Shown piece after piece: positions 1 through 8,877 of a stretch of DNA of 64,000 nucleotides. The notes beneath the pieces were generated by a model. The model was not told the DNA's origin, ran no database searches, and saw only the letters and a program-made list of their open reading frames with translations. The stretch covers positions 897,363-961,362 of the forward strand of contig NZ_JAJUKH010000001.1 of NCBI RefSeq assembly GCF_021538675.1, written 5' to 3'. The DNA is from Paenarthrobacter sp. AR 02. Lineage in GTDB: Bacteria; Actinomycetota; Actinomycetes; Actinomycetales; Micrococcaceae. Every line of letters begins with the position of its first letter. Position 1 is the stretch's first letter. The position numbers and the translations under genes are program-made.

Positions 1-12
1 GATTCTTTGCAA

Positions 13-30
13 TGGGAATGCGCTTTCCCA
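13..30. promoter_or_regulatory. LacI-type operator palindrome upstream of the DUF993 operon
   Basis: The sequence TGGGAATGCGCTTTCCCA is an 18-bp near-perfect palindrome with one mismatched pair beside the central GCGC. Its form, TGGGAA around a CG-containing centre, is typical of LacI-family operators. It sits about 65 bp before the first start codon, so it probably controls the three-gene sugar operon. The cognate regulator is not evident in the window. Confidence 0.5.
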
Positions 31-94
31 CACATGCAAGAGCAAGCACCGGCAACCGCAGAGCGACCGGCACACAAGGTACTGGAGAGAAAAC

Positions 95-1264
95 ATGGGT
101 TTCGAAACAAAGACGATCCGCATCGCCATGAATGGCATCACCGGCCGCATGGGATACCGCCAGCACTTGCTGCGGTCCATCCTTCCCATCCGCGACGCTG
201 GGGGTTTTACCCTTGAGGACGGCACCAAGGTCCAGGTCGAACCGATCCTCGTAGGCCGCAATGAAGCGAAGATCCGCGAACTCGCCGAGCTCCACAAGGT
301 TTCCGAATGGACCACCGATCTGGATGCCGCCATCGCCGATCCCACCGTGGACATCATCTTCGACGCTTCCATGACCAGCCTCCGCGCCGCCACCCTGAAG
401 AAGGCCATGCGCGCCGGCAAGCACATCTTCACCGAGAAGCCCACGGCCGAAACCCTCGAAGAGGCCATCGAGCTCGCACAGATCGGCAAGGAAGCCGGCG
501 TCACCGCAGGCGTTGTGCACGACAAGCTGTACCTCCCCGGCCTGGTCAAGCTTCGCCGCCTGGTGGACGAAGGCTTCTTCGGCCGCATCCTCTCCATCCG
601 TGGCGAGTTCGGCTACTGGGTCTTCGAAGGCGACGTGCAGGCTGCACAGCGCCCCTCCTGGAACTACCGCAAGGAAGACGGCGGCGGAATGACCACGGAC
701 ATGTTCTGCCACTGGAACTACGTCCTTGAAGGCATCATCGGCAAGGTCAAGAGCGTCAACGCCAAGACAGCCACGCACATCCCCGCCCGTTGGGACGAGG
801 CCGGCAAGGAATACAAGGCCACCGCAGACGACGCCTCCTACGGCATCTTCGAGCTCGAAACCCCGGGCGGCGACGACGTCATCGGCCAGATCAACTCTTC
901 CTGGGCGGTCCGCGTCTACCGCGACGAACTGGTTGAGTTCCAGATCGACGGCACGCACGGTTCCGCCGTCGCCGGTTTGAACAAGTGCGTTGCACAGCAG
1001 CGCGCCCACACCCCCAAGCCAGTCTGGAACCCGGACCTGCCCGTCACCGAATCCTTCCGAAGCCAGTGGCAGGAAGTTCCCGCCAACGCCGAGCTGGACA
1101 ACGGCTTCAAGCTGCAGTGGGAAGAATTCCTGCGGGACGTCGTCGCCGGCCGTGAGCACCGCTTCGGCCTGCTGTCCGCAGCCCGCGGCGTGCAGCTGGC
1201 TGAGCTTGGCCTGCAGTCCTCGGCTGAACGCCGCACCATCGACATCCCGGAGATCACCCTCTAA
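95..1264 (+). CDS. Gfo/Idh/MocA family NAD(P)-dependent oxidoreductase
   Basis: A 389-residue cytoplasmic dehydrogenase. An N-terminal Rossmann domain (about residues 6-130) carries a GITGRMGYRQ nucleotide-binding loop and the family EKP motif (HIFTEKPTAE), whose lysine is normally catalytic. The C-terminal part is the GFO_IDH_MocA alpha/beta substrate domain. Family members oxidise or reduce sugars and inositols; the exact substrate cannot be read here. The start has GGAGAG upstream. The stop overlaps the next start (TAATG), so it is the first gene of a three-gene operon with a DUF993 protein and a TIM-barrel epimerase, a set expected to process one unusual sugar or polyol. Confidence 0.88.
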   Translation: MGFETKTIRIAMNGITGRMGYRQHLLRSILPIRDAGGFTLEDGTKVQVEPILVGRNEAKIRELAELHKVSEWTTDLDAAIADPTVDIIFDASMTSLRAATLKKAMRAGKHIFTEKPTAETLEEAIELAQIGKEAGVTAGVVHDKLYLPGLVKLRRLVDEGFFGRILSIRGEFGYWVFEGDVQAAQRPSWNYRKEDGGGMTTDMFCHWNYVLEGIIGKVKSVNAKTATHIPARWDEAGKEYKATADDASYGIFELETPGGDDVIGQINSSWAVRVYRDELVEFQIDGTHGSAVAGLNKCVAQQRAHTPKPVWNPDLPVTESFRSQWQEVPANAELDNGFKLQWEEFLRDVVAGREHRFGLLSAARGVQLAELGLQSSAERRTIDIPEITL

Positions 1265-2478
1265 TGACGTCACTGATTCTTCCCACTGACGACGGCGGCA
1301 CCCGCGAGTACCGCCTCAAGCCCGCAACTTCGTGGGCCAAGCCCACGGCTCCGTTGACTGCCCGCCGCGCCTACGCCGCAGCCCACGTCATCCCTGAGGT
1401 TGCCGCAGACAACACCCCCGGCGCCCCCGCACAACTGGACTGGGAGGCCACGTTGGCCTACCGCCACGAGCTGTGGTCCTACGGCCTGGGCGTTGCCGAC
1501 GCCATGGACACTGCCCAGCGCGGCATGGGCCTGGACTGGGCAGCAACCCAGCAGCTCATCAAGCGCACGGGTGCCGAGGCTGCCTCCGTGGTGGCCGCCG
1601 GAAACGCCGCCGTCGCAGGCAAGTCCGTCCAGGACCTTGTGTCCTGCGGCGCTGGAACGGACCAGTTGGACATCACGGCACTGCCTGACGGCACAGCCGG
1701 CATCCAGGCAGTCATCGAGGCATACCGCGAGCAGATCGCCGTCGTCAGCGAAGCCGGACCCAAAGTGATCCTGATGGCTTCCCGCGCCCTCGCCAAGGTG
1801 GCCAATGGCGCCGACGACTACCTGCACGTCTACTCCACGCTCCTGCAGGAAGTTGACCAGCCCGTCATCCTGCACTGGCTCGGCACCATGTTCGACCCCG
1901 CACTGGCCGGGTATTGGGGCTCCGATGACGTCTCCGTCGCCACCGAAACGTTCCTTAGCCTGATCCGCGAGCACTCGGACAAGGTTGACGGCGTCAAGGT
2001 TTCGCTGCTGGATGCTTCCCACGAGGTCGCCCTCCGCGCCAACCTGCCGGAAGGCGTCCGCCTCTACACCGGAGACGACTTCAACTACCCGGAACTGATC
2101 GACGGCGACGAGACGCACCACTCGGACGCCCTCCTGGGCATCTTCGCCGCCATCTACCCGGCCGCTTCGGTTGCGTTGCAGAGGTACGACGCCGGTCAGG
2201 GCGCCGAGGGCCGCGCCATCCTGGACTCCACCCGCGAGCTCGGGAAGCACATCTTCAGCGCCCCCACGTTCTACTACAAAACCGGGATCGCGTTCATGTC
2301 CTGGCTCAACGGAAAGCAGCCCGGTTTCCAAATGGTGGGCGGGCTCCATTCCGGCCGGTCGGTCCTGCACCTGGCCAAGACCTTCGAACTGGCGGACAAG
2401 GCAGGATTGTTGAAGGATCCGTCACTGGCAGCCTTCCGCATGTCGGACTACCTCCGGATCAACGGAGTAGGCGCATGA
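1264..2478 (+). CDS. DUF993 (dihydrodipicolinate synthase-like) family protein
   Basis: A 404-residue protein of the DUF993 family, distantly related to dihydrodipicolinate synthase/aldolase TIM barrels. It is recognised by overall sequence (for example the segment around VILHWLGTMFDPALAGYWG) and by its constant neighbours, a Gfo/Idh/MocA dehydrogenase upstream and a sugar-phosphate isomerase/epimerase downstream. A role as an aldolase or lyase on an oxidised sugar is inference; no function is established to my knowledge. Its start overlaps the previous stop by one base and its stop overlaps the next start by four bases (ATGA), which implies translational coupling. Confidence 0.8.
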   Translation: MTSLILPTDDGGTREYRLKPATSWAKPTAPLTARRAYAAAHVIPEVAADNTPGAPAQLDWEATLAYRHELWSYGLGVADAMDTAQRGMGLDWAATQQLIKRTGAEAASVVAAGNAAVAGKSVQDLVSCGAGTDQLDITALPDGTAGIQAVIEAYREQIAVVSEAGPKVILMASRALAKVANGADDYLHVYSTLLQEVDQPVILHWLGTMFDPALAGYWGSDDVSVATETFLSLIREHSDKVDGVKVSLLDASHEVALRANLPEGVRLYTGDDFNYPELIDGDETHHSDALLGIFAAIYPAASVALQRYDAGQGAEGRAILDSTRELGKHIFSAPTFYYKTGIAFMSWLNGKQPGFQMVGGLHSGRSVLHLAKTFELADKAGLLKDPSLAAFRMSDYLRINGVGA

Positions 2479-3317
2479 GCACCGATTTCTCGCGACTGTC
2501 CTTGAACAGCGCCACCACCAAGAAGTGGACACTTGCCGAGGCCGTCGACGGCTGTGCCCGCGCCGGCATTCCCGCGATTGGCCCTTGGCGTGACCGCGTG
2601 GCCGAGGCTGGCTTGGACAAAGCAGCCAAGCTCATCAAGGACGCCGGGCTCCGGGTTTCCTCGCTGTGCCGCGGCGGTTTCCTTACAGCGGCCGATGCCG
2701 AAGGACAGGCCGCCGCTCTGGCAGACAACTTCGACGCCGTCCGCGAAGCAGTAGCGCTCGACACCCAGGAGCTGTTCCTGGTGGTGGGTGGCCTCGCCCC
2801 CGGCGAAAAGGATGTGGTTGCGGCCCGTCAACGCGTGGCCGATCGCCTGGAAGAGCTGGTTCCCTTCGCTTCCGAGAACGGCGTCCGCTTGGTTCTTGAA
2901 CCCCTGCACCCGATGTACGCCGCTGACCGCGCCCTGATCTCCACTTTGGGCCAGGCACTCGATCTCGCGGCGCCTTACGACGCAAGGGCTGTTGGCGTCG
3001 CCGTCGACACCTTCCACGTCTGGTGGGATCCGGAACTCAAGGCCCAGATTGAACGTGCTGGCCGGGAGAACCGCATCGCGTCCTACCAGGTGTGCGATTT
3101 CAACCTGCCGATCGCCGCTGACGCGCTGTTGTCCCGCGGCATGATGGGCGACGGCGTCATCGACTTCGCGACCATCGGTGCCTGGGTCAGGGACGCCGGA
3201 TACAGGGGCGACATTGAGGTTGAAATCTTTAACCAGGAGATCTGGGATGCCGATGGGGACAGCGTCCTGGAAACCATGAAGCAGCGCTACGCGGAGCTCG
3301 TCCTCCCGTTCGCGTAA
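2475..3317 (+). CDS. Sugar phosphate isomerase/epimerase (AP_endonuc_2-type TIM barrel)
   Basis: A 280-residue TIM barrel of the xylose isomerase-like/AP_endonuc_2 superfamily. Metal-site residues appear in the segments LVLEPLHP, AVDTFHVWWDP and DIEVEIFNQE, where Glu, Asp and His ligands are expected. Family enzymes isomerise or epimerise keto-sugars or inosose intermediates. It is the last gene of the operon, starting within the DUF993 stop codon (ATGA). Two strong hairpins follow it, so transcription probably ends here. The substrate is unknown. Confidence 0.82.
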   Translation: MSTDFSRLSLNSATTKKWTLAEAVDGCARAGIPAIGPWRDRVAEAGLDKAAKLIKDAGLRVSSLCRGGFLTAADAEGQAAALADNFDAVREAVALDTQELFLVVGGLAPGEKDVVAARQRVADRLEELVPFASENGVRLVLEPLHPMYAADRALISTLGQALDLAAPYDARAVGVAVDTFHVWWDPELKAQIERAGRENRIASYQVCDFNLPIAADALLSRGMMGDGVIDFATIGAWVRDAGYRGDIEVEIFNQEIWDADGDSVLETMKQRYAELVLPFA

Positions 3318-3323
3318 CTACGT

Positions 3324-3361
3324 GATCCTCCCGCGGATGCCCTAAGCGCCGCGGGAGGATC
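3324..3361 (+). terminator. Hairpin terminator after the DUF993 operon
   Basis: A perfect 13-bp stem (GATCCTCCCGCGG pairs with 3349-3361) with a 12-nt loop starts 6 bases after the stop codon. No T-run follows, as is common in actinobacteria. Confidence 0.6.
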
Positions 3362-3372
3362 GCTCCAAAGCC

Positions 3373-3408
3373 AGCGGGTCCCTGCCACGGTCACGGCAGG
3401 GACCCGCT
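3373..3408 (-). terminator. Hairpin terminator overlapping the 3' end of the minus-strand small gene
   Basis: A perfect 14-bp stem (AGCGGGTCCCTGCC pairs with 3395-3408) has an 8-nt loop. The stop codon of the convergent minus-strand gene (3391-3393) lies in the loop, so the terminator and the coding end overlap. With the neighbouring hairpin it separates two convergent units. Confidence 0.55.
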
Positions 3409-3651
3409 TCCTGCCAGCTCCAGCCGGGCCTTCGGCAGACCGATAAAGGTGACCGAACCGCCGTCGGGCCCTTGCAGTTCCAGGGTGATGTTCGAGGAGT
3501 CTCCCGTGGACTGCACCGAACGGACCCGGAACACCTCGCTCCGGATCTTCACGCTATCCCCGTGCTTGATCGCTTTGAGCTTGGTTGTGACGGCGTCGGC
3601 GGCAGGGTTCCGGCTACTTGTCTTTCCGCGGTTCCCGGCCATGATTTTCAC
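3391..3651 (-). CDS. Small basic hypothetical protein
   Basis: An 86-residue protein of unknown function. The N-terminus is basic (Met-Lys-Ile-Met-Ala-Gly-Asn-Arg-Gly-Lys), followed by a predicted beta-rich region (SVKIRSEVFRVRSVQS, then NITLELQGPD). I do not recognise a named domain. GTG at 3651 is preferred because GGAGAGG lies 6 bases upstream; an ATG three codons later (3642) is the alternative. It overlaps the 3' end of the YihY gene by 38 bases in another frame, so the two are probably co-transcribed. Confidence 0.6.
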   Translation of the reverse strand: MKIMAGNRGKTSSRNPAADAVTTKLKAIKHGDSVKIRSEVFRVRSVQSTGDSSNITLELQGPDGGSVTFIGLPKARLELAGSGSLP

Positions 3652-4693
3652 GGATTTCCTCTCCGGTCCTGACAATTTCATCTTCCTTTTCCTGCATCTT
3701 GTCGCTCTTCCTGGTGTCGCGGGGCGGGAGCTGAATGCTCTCTTCAGCCTCAATGCCACCCTGCAACTGGCGGCCACGCTCCATTTCAGCATCGAATTCG
3801 GCGCCGAACAGCAAGGACATGTTCAGAATCCAGAGCCACAGCAACATGATGATGACGCCGGCCAGGGCGCCGTAGGTCTTGTTGTAGTTGCTGAAGTTGG
3901 CGACGTAGAAGCCGAAGCCCAGCGAAGCAAGGGCGAAAATGATTAGGGCGATAAGGGAGCCCATGCTCATCCAGCGGAACTTGGGCTGTTTGACGTTAGG
4001 GGTGAAGTAATAAAGGACGGCGATGATGGCCACCACAATGACGATGAGCACCGGCCATTTGGCGATGTTCCAGACCGTCAGGAACGCCTGGGACAATCCA
4101 ATGGCACCGCCGATCGCTTCTGCCACTGGCCCACTGAGGACCAGCATGCCAGCGACCAGGGCGGCGCCAACCACGGCAACCACCGTCACTGCCAGCATCG
4201 TGCCGCGGAGCTTGATGAAACCACGCCCTTCGTCCACCTCATAGACGCGGTTCATTGCGCGGCTGAAAGCGGAAACATAGCCGGAGGCCGACCATAGGGC
4301 CACCACGATTCCAAAGAACAGGGCGAAGCCGGCCGCATTGGACTGGGTCAGTTCCTCGATGGGCTTTCGGAGGGTGTCAACGCCCGGTCCGGGAGCAAAT
4401 TGCTGGACGATGTCCAGCAACGCCGAGGTGGTCTTGCCTGCATCGCCAAATATGCCGAGAAGCGAAACCAAGGCAAGGAGGGCGGGGAAGAGCGCGAGCA
4501 CACCGTAGTACGTCAAGCCTGCCGCAGCGTCCGGGCACTGGTCCTTGGTGAACTCCCTCAGGGTCCTCTTGGCGATGTACATCCAAGTGGGCTTGACGAG
4601 GTCGTTGGGACTGTCCGGCTTGCGCGAGTCTTCCGGGGAAGGTGCGGTCCGCGCCTTCGCAGTGCTTGTGTGGGCTGAATCTTGTGTAGTCAT
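3614..4693 (-). CDS. YihY/BrkB family inner-membrane protein
   Basis: A 359-residue polytopic membrane protein of the YihY/virulence factor BrkB family. The family hallmark DAAAGLTYYGVLALFPALLALVS follows a soluble N-terminus of about 55 residues. About six membrane segments follow, with ASGYVSAFSRAMNRVYEVDE between segments, as is usual for the family. The C-terminus is charged and hydrophilic. Function is undefined despite the old ribonuclease BN label. The ATG at 4693 has GGACGAG upstream; an in-frame ATG at 4738 and TTG at 4741 lack a ribosome binding site. It is co-directional with, and overlaps, the small gene downstream. Confidence 0.85.
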   Translation of the reverse strand: MTTQDSAHTSTAKARTAPSPEDSRKPDSPNDLVKPTWMYIAKRTLREFTKDQCPDAAAGLTYYGVLALFPALLALVSLLGIFGDAGKTTSALLDIVQQFAPGPGVDTLRKPIEELTQSNAAGFALFFGIVVALWSASGYVSAFSRAMNRVYEVDEGRGFIKLRGTMLAVTVVAVVGAALVAGMLVLSGPVAEAIGGAIGLSQAFLTVWNIAKWPVLIVIVVAIIAVLYYFTPNVKQPKFRWMSMGSLIALIIFALASLGFGFYVANFSNYNKTYGALAGVIIMLLWLWILNMSLLFGAEFDAEMERGRQLQGGIEAEESIQLPPRDTRKSDKMQEKEDEIVRTGEEIRENHGREPRKDK

Positions 4694-4796
4694 GGGGCAC
4701 TCGTCCGTGGGGGTAGGTTGCGCGAACAACTGACCCATCAATACTAAGCATGCTGATGATTCTTTAGGAAGAACCCACGCCGACTTTCACCGGAAA

Positions 4797-6002
4797 CTAC
4801 GCCAGCTTCGCGGCCAGCAGGAACTCGAACGGCGACTCAATCACAGAACGGATCACCTGGCCGGCTGCCCCCAGAAGCGTTCCGGAATGCTCCAAGCCGG
4901 ACAATGTCAGGTTCTCCGGATCCAGGAGCCCGGGCGCGTGGCGCTCCAGACTGGCCAACAGGGCTGGTCGCAGCCACTCTCCCAGCACGGCAAAGTGTCC
5001 GCCGAGCACTACAGCCTCGATATCCATCAACCGGGCAGAGGAGGCCAGTGCGACTCCCAAGTAACGTCCGGCGTCGTCGACTGCCTTCCTGGCCTGCGGG
5101 TCCCGCTGCCGAAGAGCCGCGAGCAGCAACTCAGCGCGCTCCTCCAACGCGCCGGGCGGAATGCCCGCCGCCTCGAATATCGCCTCTTGACCAGCGAAGG
5201 TTTCCAGGCACCCCGCCCCGCCACACGAACAGGACGGCCCGTCCGGGTTCACTACGATATGCCCCAACTCTCCCGCGGAGCCACCCGGCCCCGTGTACAG
5301 CTCGGACGCGATGATGACGCCGCCGCCTACACCCACTTCTCCGGATACGTAGAGGAAGTCGGCGGGCCCACCTCCATACCAAAGTTCGCCCAGCGCTGCA
5401 CTGTTGGCTTCATTGGACAACCGCACTCCAAGCGGGGCCCCCTCCAGGAGGGCCCGTGGATTCAACGGCTCATTTTCCCAATGCAAATTGGGGGCGGACA
5501 GGACGACGCTTCGCTGCTCGTCCACCAGCCCGGGGACAGCCAGGCCGCCACCGAGGATGGCTATGCCTTCGGCGGCCGCAGCAGCCTTCGCCTCGGCCGC
5601 CAAGGCGCCGAGACGCTCCATCACCGTCGCCGGCTCTAAGCCCCGGTTGGGCGACTCAACACTTGCATGGAAGCGCAGGTTGCCACCGAGGTCCACCACG
5701 CCTACGGCCAGGTAATCCACGTTGATTTCCATGCCGATCACACCGCGCCGGGAACTGAGCTCCAGGCCCTGGCCAGGCCTCCCCCGCTCACCGTCGCGGT
5801 AAAGGCCCACCTCGGCGACCAACCCGGATTCCACGAGGTCGGCGACAAGGCTGGACACCGCGGCCTTGGTGAGCCCGGTCCCGGCGGCAAGCTGCGCGCG
5901 GCTGGGCTTGGCGTCGCCCGTCTTGGCAATGGAGTCCAGCACGCGCGAAAGATTACGACGGCGGACATCACCTACGCGCCCCGGCGCGGTTGCGTCAATC
6001 AC
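4797..6002 (-). CDS. xylR: ROK-family transcriptional repressor, probable xylose regulator
   Basis: A 401-residue regulator. A winged helix-turn-helix occupies about residues 15-75 (SRAQLAAGTGLTKAAVSSLV), followed by a ROK sugar-kinase-like fold. That fold holds the ROK zinc motif CSCGGAGCLE, preceded by GELGHIVVNPDG. GTG at 6002 is chosen because GGGAGGT lies 9 bases upstream. The longer frame from ATG 6068 would run into the divergent xyl promoter and lacks a good ribosome site. It is divergent from xylA, and an inverted repeat overlaps the xylA -10 box, so repression of xylAB relieved by D-xylose is likely. Naming it xylR rests on context. Confidence 0.82.
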   Translation of the reverse strand: MIDATAPGRVGDVRRRNLSRVLDSIAKTGDAKPSRAQLAAGTGLTKAAVSSLVADLVESGLVAEVGLYRDGERGRPGQGLELSSRRGVIGMEINVDYLAVGVVDLGGNLRFHASVESPNRGLEPATVMERLGALAAEAKAAAAAEGIAILGGGLAVPGLVDEQRSVVLSAPNLHWENEPLNPRALLEGAPLGVRLSNEANSAALGELWYGGGPADFLYVSGEVGVGGGVIIASELYTGPGGSAGELGHIVVNPDGPSCSCGGAGCLETFAGQEAIFEAAGIPPGALEERAELLLAALRQRDPQARKAVDDAGRYLGVALASSARLMDIEAVVLGGHFAVLGEWLRPALLASLERHAPGLLDPENLTLSGLEHSGTLLGAAGQVIRSVIESPFEFLLAAKLA

Positions 6003-6050
6003 GGGTATGGGACCTCCCTGCGGATTCGAAAAACTTTTTGCCGGCTTCCA

Positions 6051-6080
6051 TTGACCATAATCCATCATCCCCCATATAGT
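6051..6080 (+). promoter_or_regulatory. Promoter of xylA-xylB
   Basis: A -35 TTGACC (6051-6056) and -10 TATAGT (6075-6080) are separated by 18 bp. This is a near-consensus SigA promoter about 65 bp upstream of the xylA start. Confidence 0.65.
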
Positions 6081-6095
6081 TCAGATTGAAAACTA
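6077..6095. promoter_or_regulatory. Candidate XylR (ROK) operator
   Basis: An inverted repeat TAGTT-N9-AACTA overlaps the -10 box and transcription start of xylAB. Its outer halves resemble the TTAGTTT/AAACTAA arms of known XylR operators in Gram-positive bacteria. The position would block polymerase binding. Confidence 0.5.
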
Positions 6096-6146
6096 ATTGG
6101 AGGGCATCACTTTCCGTCCCTTCCCAGTGCTTTGCAAAGGAGCAAA

Positions 6147-7334
6147 ATGACCCTGCAGCCCACCCCCCAGGACCGTTTCACCTTTGGCCTTTGGACCGTT
6201 GGCTGGACTGGCGCGGACCCATTCGGCGTCGCAACCCGCCCGGCCCTGGACCCGGTAGAAGCCGTCCACAAGCTCAGCGAGCTCGGCGCCTACGGCATCA
6301 CTTTTCACGACAATGACCTGATCCCTTTCGATGCCACCGCCTCCGAACGTGAACTGATCCTGAAGAACTTCAAGGCCGCACTGGCCGAAACCGGCATGAA
6401 GACGCCCATGGTCACCACCAACCTCTTCAGCCACCCCGTCTTCAAGGACGGCGGCTTCACGTCGAACGACCGCTCCATCCGTCGCTTCGCCCTGAGCAAG
6501 ATCCTCCGCAACATCGATCTCGCGGCAGAGCTGGGCGCCGAGACGTTCGTCATGTGGGGCGGCCGCGAAGGCAGCGAATATGACGGCTCCAAGGACCTCT
6601 CCGCCGCACTGGACCGCATGAAGGAAGGCGTTGACACAGCGGCCGGCTATATCAAGGAGAAGGGTTACGGCCTCCGGATCGCCCTGGAGCCCAAGCCGAA
6701 CGAACCCCGCGGCGACATCTTCCTTCCCACGGTCGGCCACGGCCTCGCATTCATCGCGCAGCTTGAACACGGTGACATCGTGGGCCTCAACCCCGAGACG
6801 GGCCACGAGCAGATGGCGGGCCTGAACTTCACCCACGGCATCGCACAGGCCCTGTGGGCCGGAAAGCTTTTCCACATCGACCTTAACGGCCAACGTGGAA
6901 TCAAGTACGACCAAGACCTTGTTTTCGGCCACGGCGACCTCACCAGCGCCTTCTTCACCGTTGACCTTCTGGAGAACGGCTTCCCGAACGGCGGACCGAA
7001 GTATGACGGCCCGCGGCACTTCGACTACAAGCCGTCACGCACTGACGGTTACGACGGCGTCTGGGAATCCGCAAAGTCCAACATGTCCATGTACCTCCTG
7101 CTCAAGGAACGGGCACTGGCGTTCCGCGCGGATCCCGAAGTTCAGGAAGCACTGGCCACCTCAGGCGTGTTCGAGCTGGGTGAGCCTACTCTTGGCGCGG
7201 GCGAGAGCACCGCGGACCTGCTGGCTGATGCCAGCGCTTTCGAAACGTTCGACGCCGACCAGGCCGCGGAGCGCTCGTTCGCCTTCGTCCGCCTCAACCA
7301 GTTGGCCATCGAGCACCTCCTCGGCGCCCGCTAA
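6147..7334 (+). CDS. xylA: Xylose isomerase
   Basis: A 395-residue class I (actinobacterial type) xylose isomerase converting D-xylose to D-xylulose in the cytoplasm. His54 and Asp57 (FHDND), the conserved proton-relay pair, are at the numbering used for Streptomyces enzymes. The metal-ligand segment [12 protein letters not shown] and [11 protein letters not shown] are present. ATG 6147 has AAAGGAG upstream; an in-frame ATG at 6132 is less suitable. It lies under a near-consensus promoter with a candidate repressor site and is followed by xylB after 82 bases containing a strong hairpin. Confidence 0.96.
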   Translation: MTLQPTPQDRFTFGLWTVGWTGADPFGVATRPALDPVEAVHKLSELGAYGITFHDNDLIPFDATASERELILKNFKAALAETGMKTPMVTTNLFSHPVFKDGGFTSNDRSIRRFALSKILRNIDLAAELGAETFVMWGGREGSEYDGSKDLSAALDRMKEGVDTAAGYIKEKGYGLRIALEPKPNEPRGDIFLPTVGHGLAFIAQLEHGDIVGLNPETGHEQMAGLNFTHGIAQALWAGKLFHIDLNGQRGIKYDQDLVFGHGDLTSAFFTVDLLENGFPNGGPKYDGPRHFDYKPSRTDGYDGVWESAKSNMSMYLLLKERALAFRADPEVQEALATSGVFELGEPTLGAGESTADLLADASAFETFDADQAAERSFAFVRLNQLAIEHLLGAR

Positions 7335-7360
7335 GCCACTCCCGTCCACCACAATCCATG

Positions 7361-7393
7361 CCGGACGTGCCCTTGTTTTGAGGGCGCGTCCGG
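7361..7393 (+). terminator. Intercistronic hairpin between xylA and xylB
   Basis: A 12-bp stem (CCGGACGTGCCC with GGGCGCGTCCGG, one G-U pair) encloses a 9-nt loop. It lies 27 bases after the xylA stop and 23 bases before the xylB start. It could partly terminate transcription or protect the xylA message, giving more isomerase than kinase. Confidence 0.45.
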
Positions 7394-7416
7394 TATGTCC
7401 TCCAAAGGATTTACCC

Positions 7417-8847
7417 ATGCCACTCGTAGCCGGGATAGACAGCTCCACCCAGTCCTGCAAGGTGATCATCCGGGACTCAGCCACAGGCGCCCTGGTGCGA
7501 CAAGGCCGGGCTTCCCATCCGGAGGGAAGCGAAGTCCATCCGGACCACTGGTGGACTGCGCTGCTGGAGGCGATCGCGGAGGCGGGTGGCCTGGATGATG
7601 TGGACGCCGTCTCCATCGGTGGGCAGCAGCATGGCATGGTGTGCCTGGACGAATCCGGAGACGTTGTTCGCCCGGCCCTGCTGTGGAACGACACACGTTC
7701 AGCACCGGATGCCGAGGATCTCATCCGCGAGGCCGGTGATGGCGATTCAGTGGCCGGTGCCGCCCAGTGGGCAAGCAGCACAGGAACCGTGCCGGTCGCT
7801 TCATTGACGGCCACCAAGCTGCGTTGGCTGGCCCGCAATGAGCCAGAAAACGCCGCCCGCACGGCCGCAGTATGCCTTCCCCATGATTGGTTGTCCTGGC
7901 GCCTGGCAGGCCATGGTCCCGGAACAGGGCCTGCGTCGCTGGACCTTCTCCGGACCGACAGATCCGACGCCTCCGGCACCGGCTACTTTTCGGCCACCGC
8001 CGGGGAGTATCTTCCCGAAGTACTCCGGAGCACGCTGGGGCATGTACCGGTTCTGCCTACCGTCGTGGGGCCTTTGGAAGTGGCAGGCAAGACTCCGGAC
8101 GGTGCCTTGATCGGGCCGGGTGCCGGCGATAACGCTGCCGCGGGCCTGGGTGTCAATGCCGGAGTCGGCGATGTAGTCATATCCATTGGGACATCAGGGA
8201 CAGTATTCGCCGTCTCGGATGTTTCCTCACGCGACGCCAGCGGGCTGGTGGCTGGTTTCGCTGATGCCACCGGGAATTACCTTCCGCTGGCGTGCACGCT
8301 CAACGCCACACGGATTTTTGACTCCACCGCCGCTTTGCTGGGCGTAACGCTCCAGGAACTCGGGGAGCTGGCGTTGACCGCGCCGGAAGGATCCGGCGGA
8401 CTGACCATGGTGCCGTATTTCGAGGGCGAGCGGACACCCAACCTGCCGAACGCCACCGGCTCGCTCCACGGACTTACCCTCTCCAACTACACCCCCGCCA
8501 ACCTGGCCAGGGCCGCAGTCGAGGGCGTGCTGTGCTCACTCGCCGATGGCCTGGCAGCCCTCCAGGCCCAGGGTGTCGAAGCCCGGCGCATCATCCTGGT
8601 GGGCGGGGGCGCACAATCCGAAGCCGTCCAACAGGTGGCCGCCGCCGCATTCGGGGTTCCGGTCTTCGTGCCGAAGCCGGGCGAGTACGTTGCTGACGGT
8701 GCCGCGCGGCAGGCAGCGGGTGTCCTGGCGGGTACGTTGCCTGACTGGCCGGTGGAAGGTGTGAACGTGAGCGCACGGAACGGCGACGCGCCCGCTGCCT
8801 TTCTTACGAGGTACCGGCATTACGCCGCAAGGGCGGCCATCGGCTGA
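7417..8847 (+). CDS. xylB: Xylulokinase
   Basis: A 476-residue FGGY-family kinase phosphorylating D-xylulose to D-xylulose 5-phosphate, which enters the pentose phosphate pathway. The N-terminal phosphate/sugar site [16 protein letters not shown] and the GGQQHGMV segment that distinguishes xylulokinases are visible. The C-terminal ATPase domain has [10 protein letters not shown] and [10 protein letters not shown]. The start is fixed by AAAGGA upstream and by the family N-terminus. It follows xylA on the same strand; the hairpin between them may set the ratio of the two products. Confidence 0.94.
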   Translation: MPLVAGIDSSTQSCKVIIRDSATGALVRQGRASHPEGSEVHPDHWWTALLEAIAEAGGLDDVDAVSIGGQQHGMVCLDESGDVVRPALLWNDTRSAPDAEDLIREAGDGDSVAGAAQWASSTGTVPVASLTATKLRWLARNEPENAARTAAVCLPHDWLSWRLAGHGPGTGPASLDLLRTDRSDASGTGYFSATAGEYLPEVLRSTLGHVPVLPTVVGPLEVAGKTPDGALIGPGAGDNAAAGLGVNAGVGDVVISIGTSGTVFAVSDVSSRDASGLVAGFADATGNYLPLACTLNATRIFDSTAALLGVTLQELGELALTAPEGSGGLTMVPYFEGERTPNLPNATGSLHGLTLSNYTPANLARAAVEGVLCSLADGLAALQAQGVEARRIILVGGGAQSEAVQQVAAAAFGVPVFVPKPGEYVADGAARQAAGVLAGTLPDWPVEGVNVSARNGDAPAAFLTRYRHYAARAAIG

Positions 8848-8877
8848 TCATCGTGGCCAGTGCTCTATCGTGACAGG

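Noticed and set aside
4797..6068. Longer start (ATG 6068) for the ROK regulator
   Set aside because: It would place coding sequence over the divergent xyl region without a ribosome site, while GTG 6002 has GGGAGGT and matches family length.
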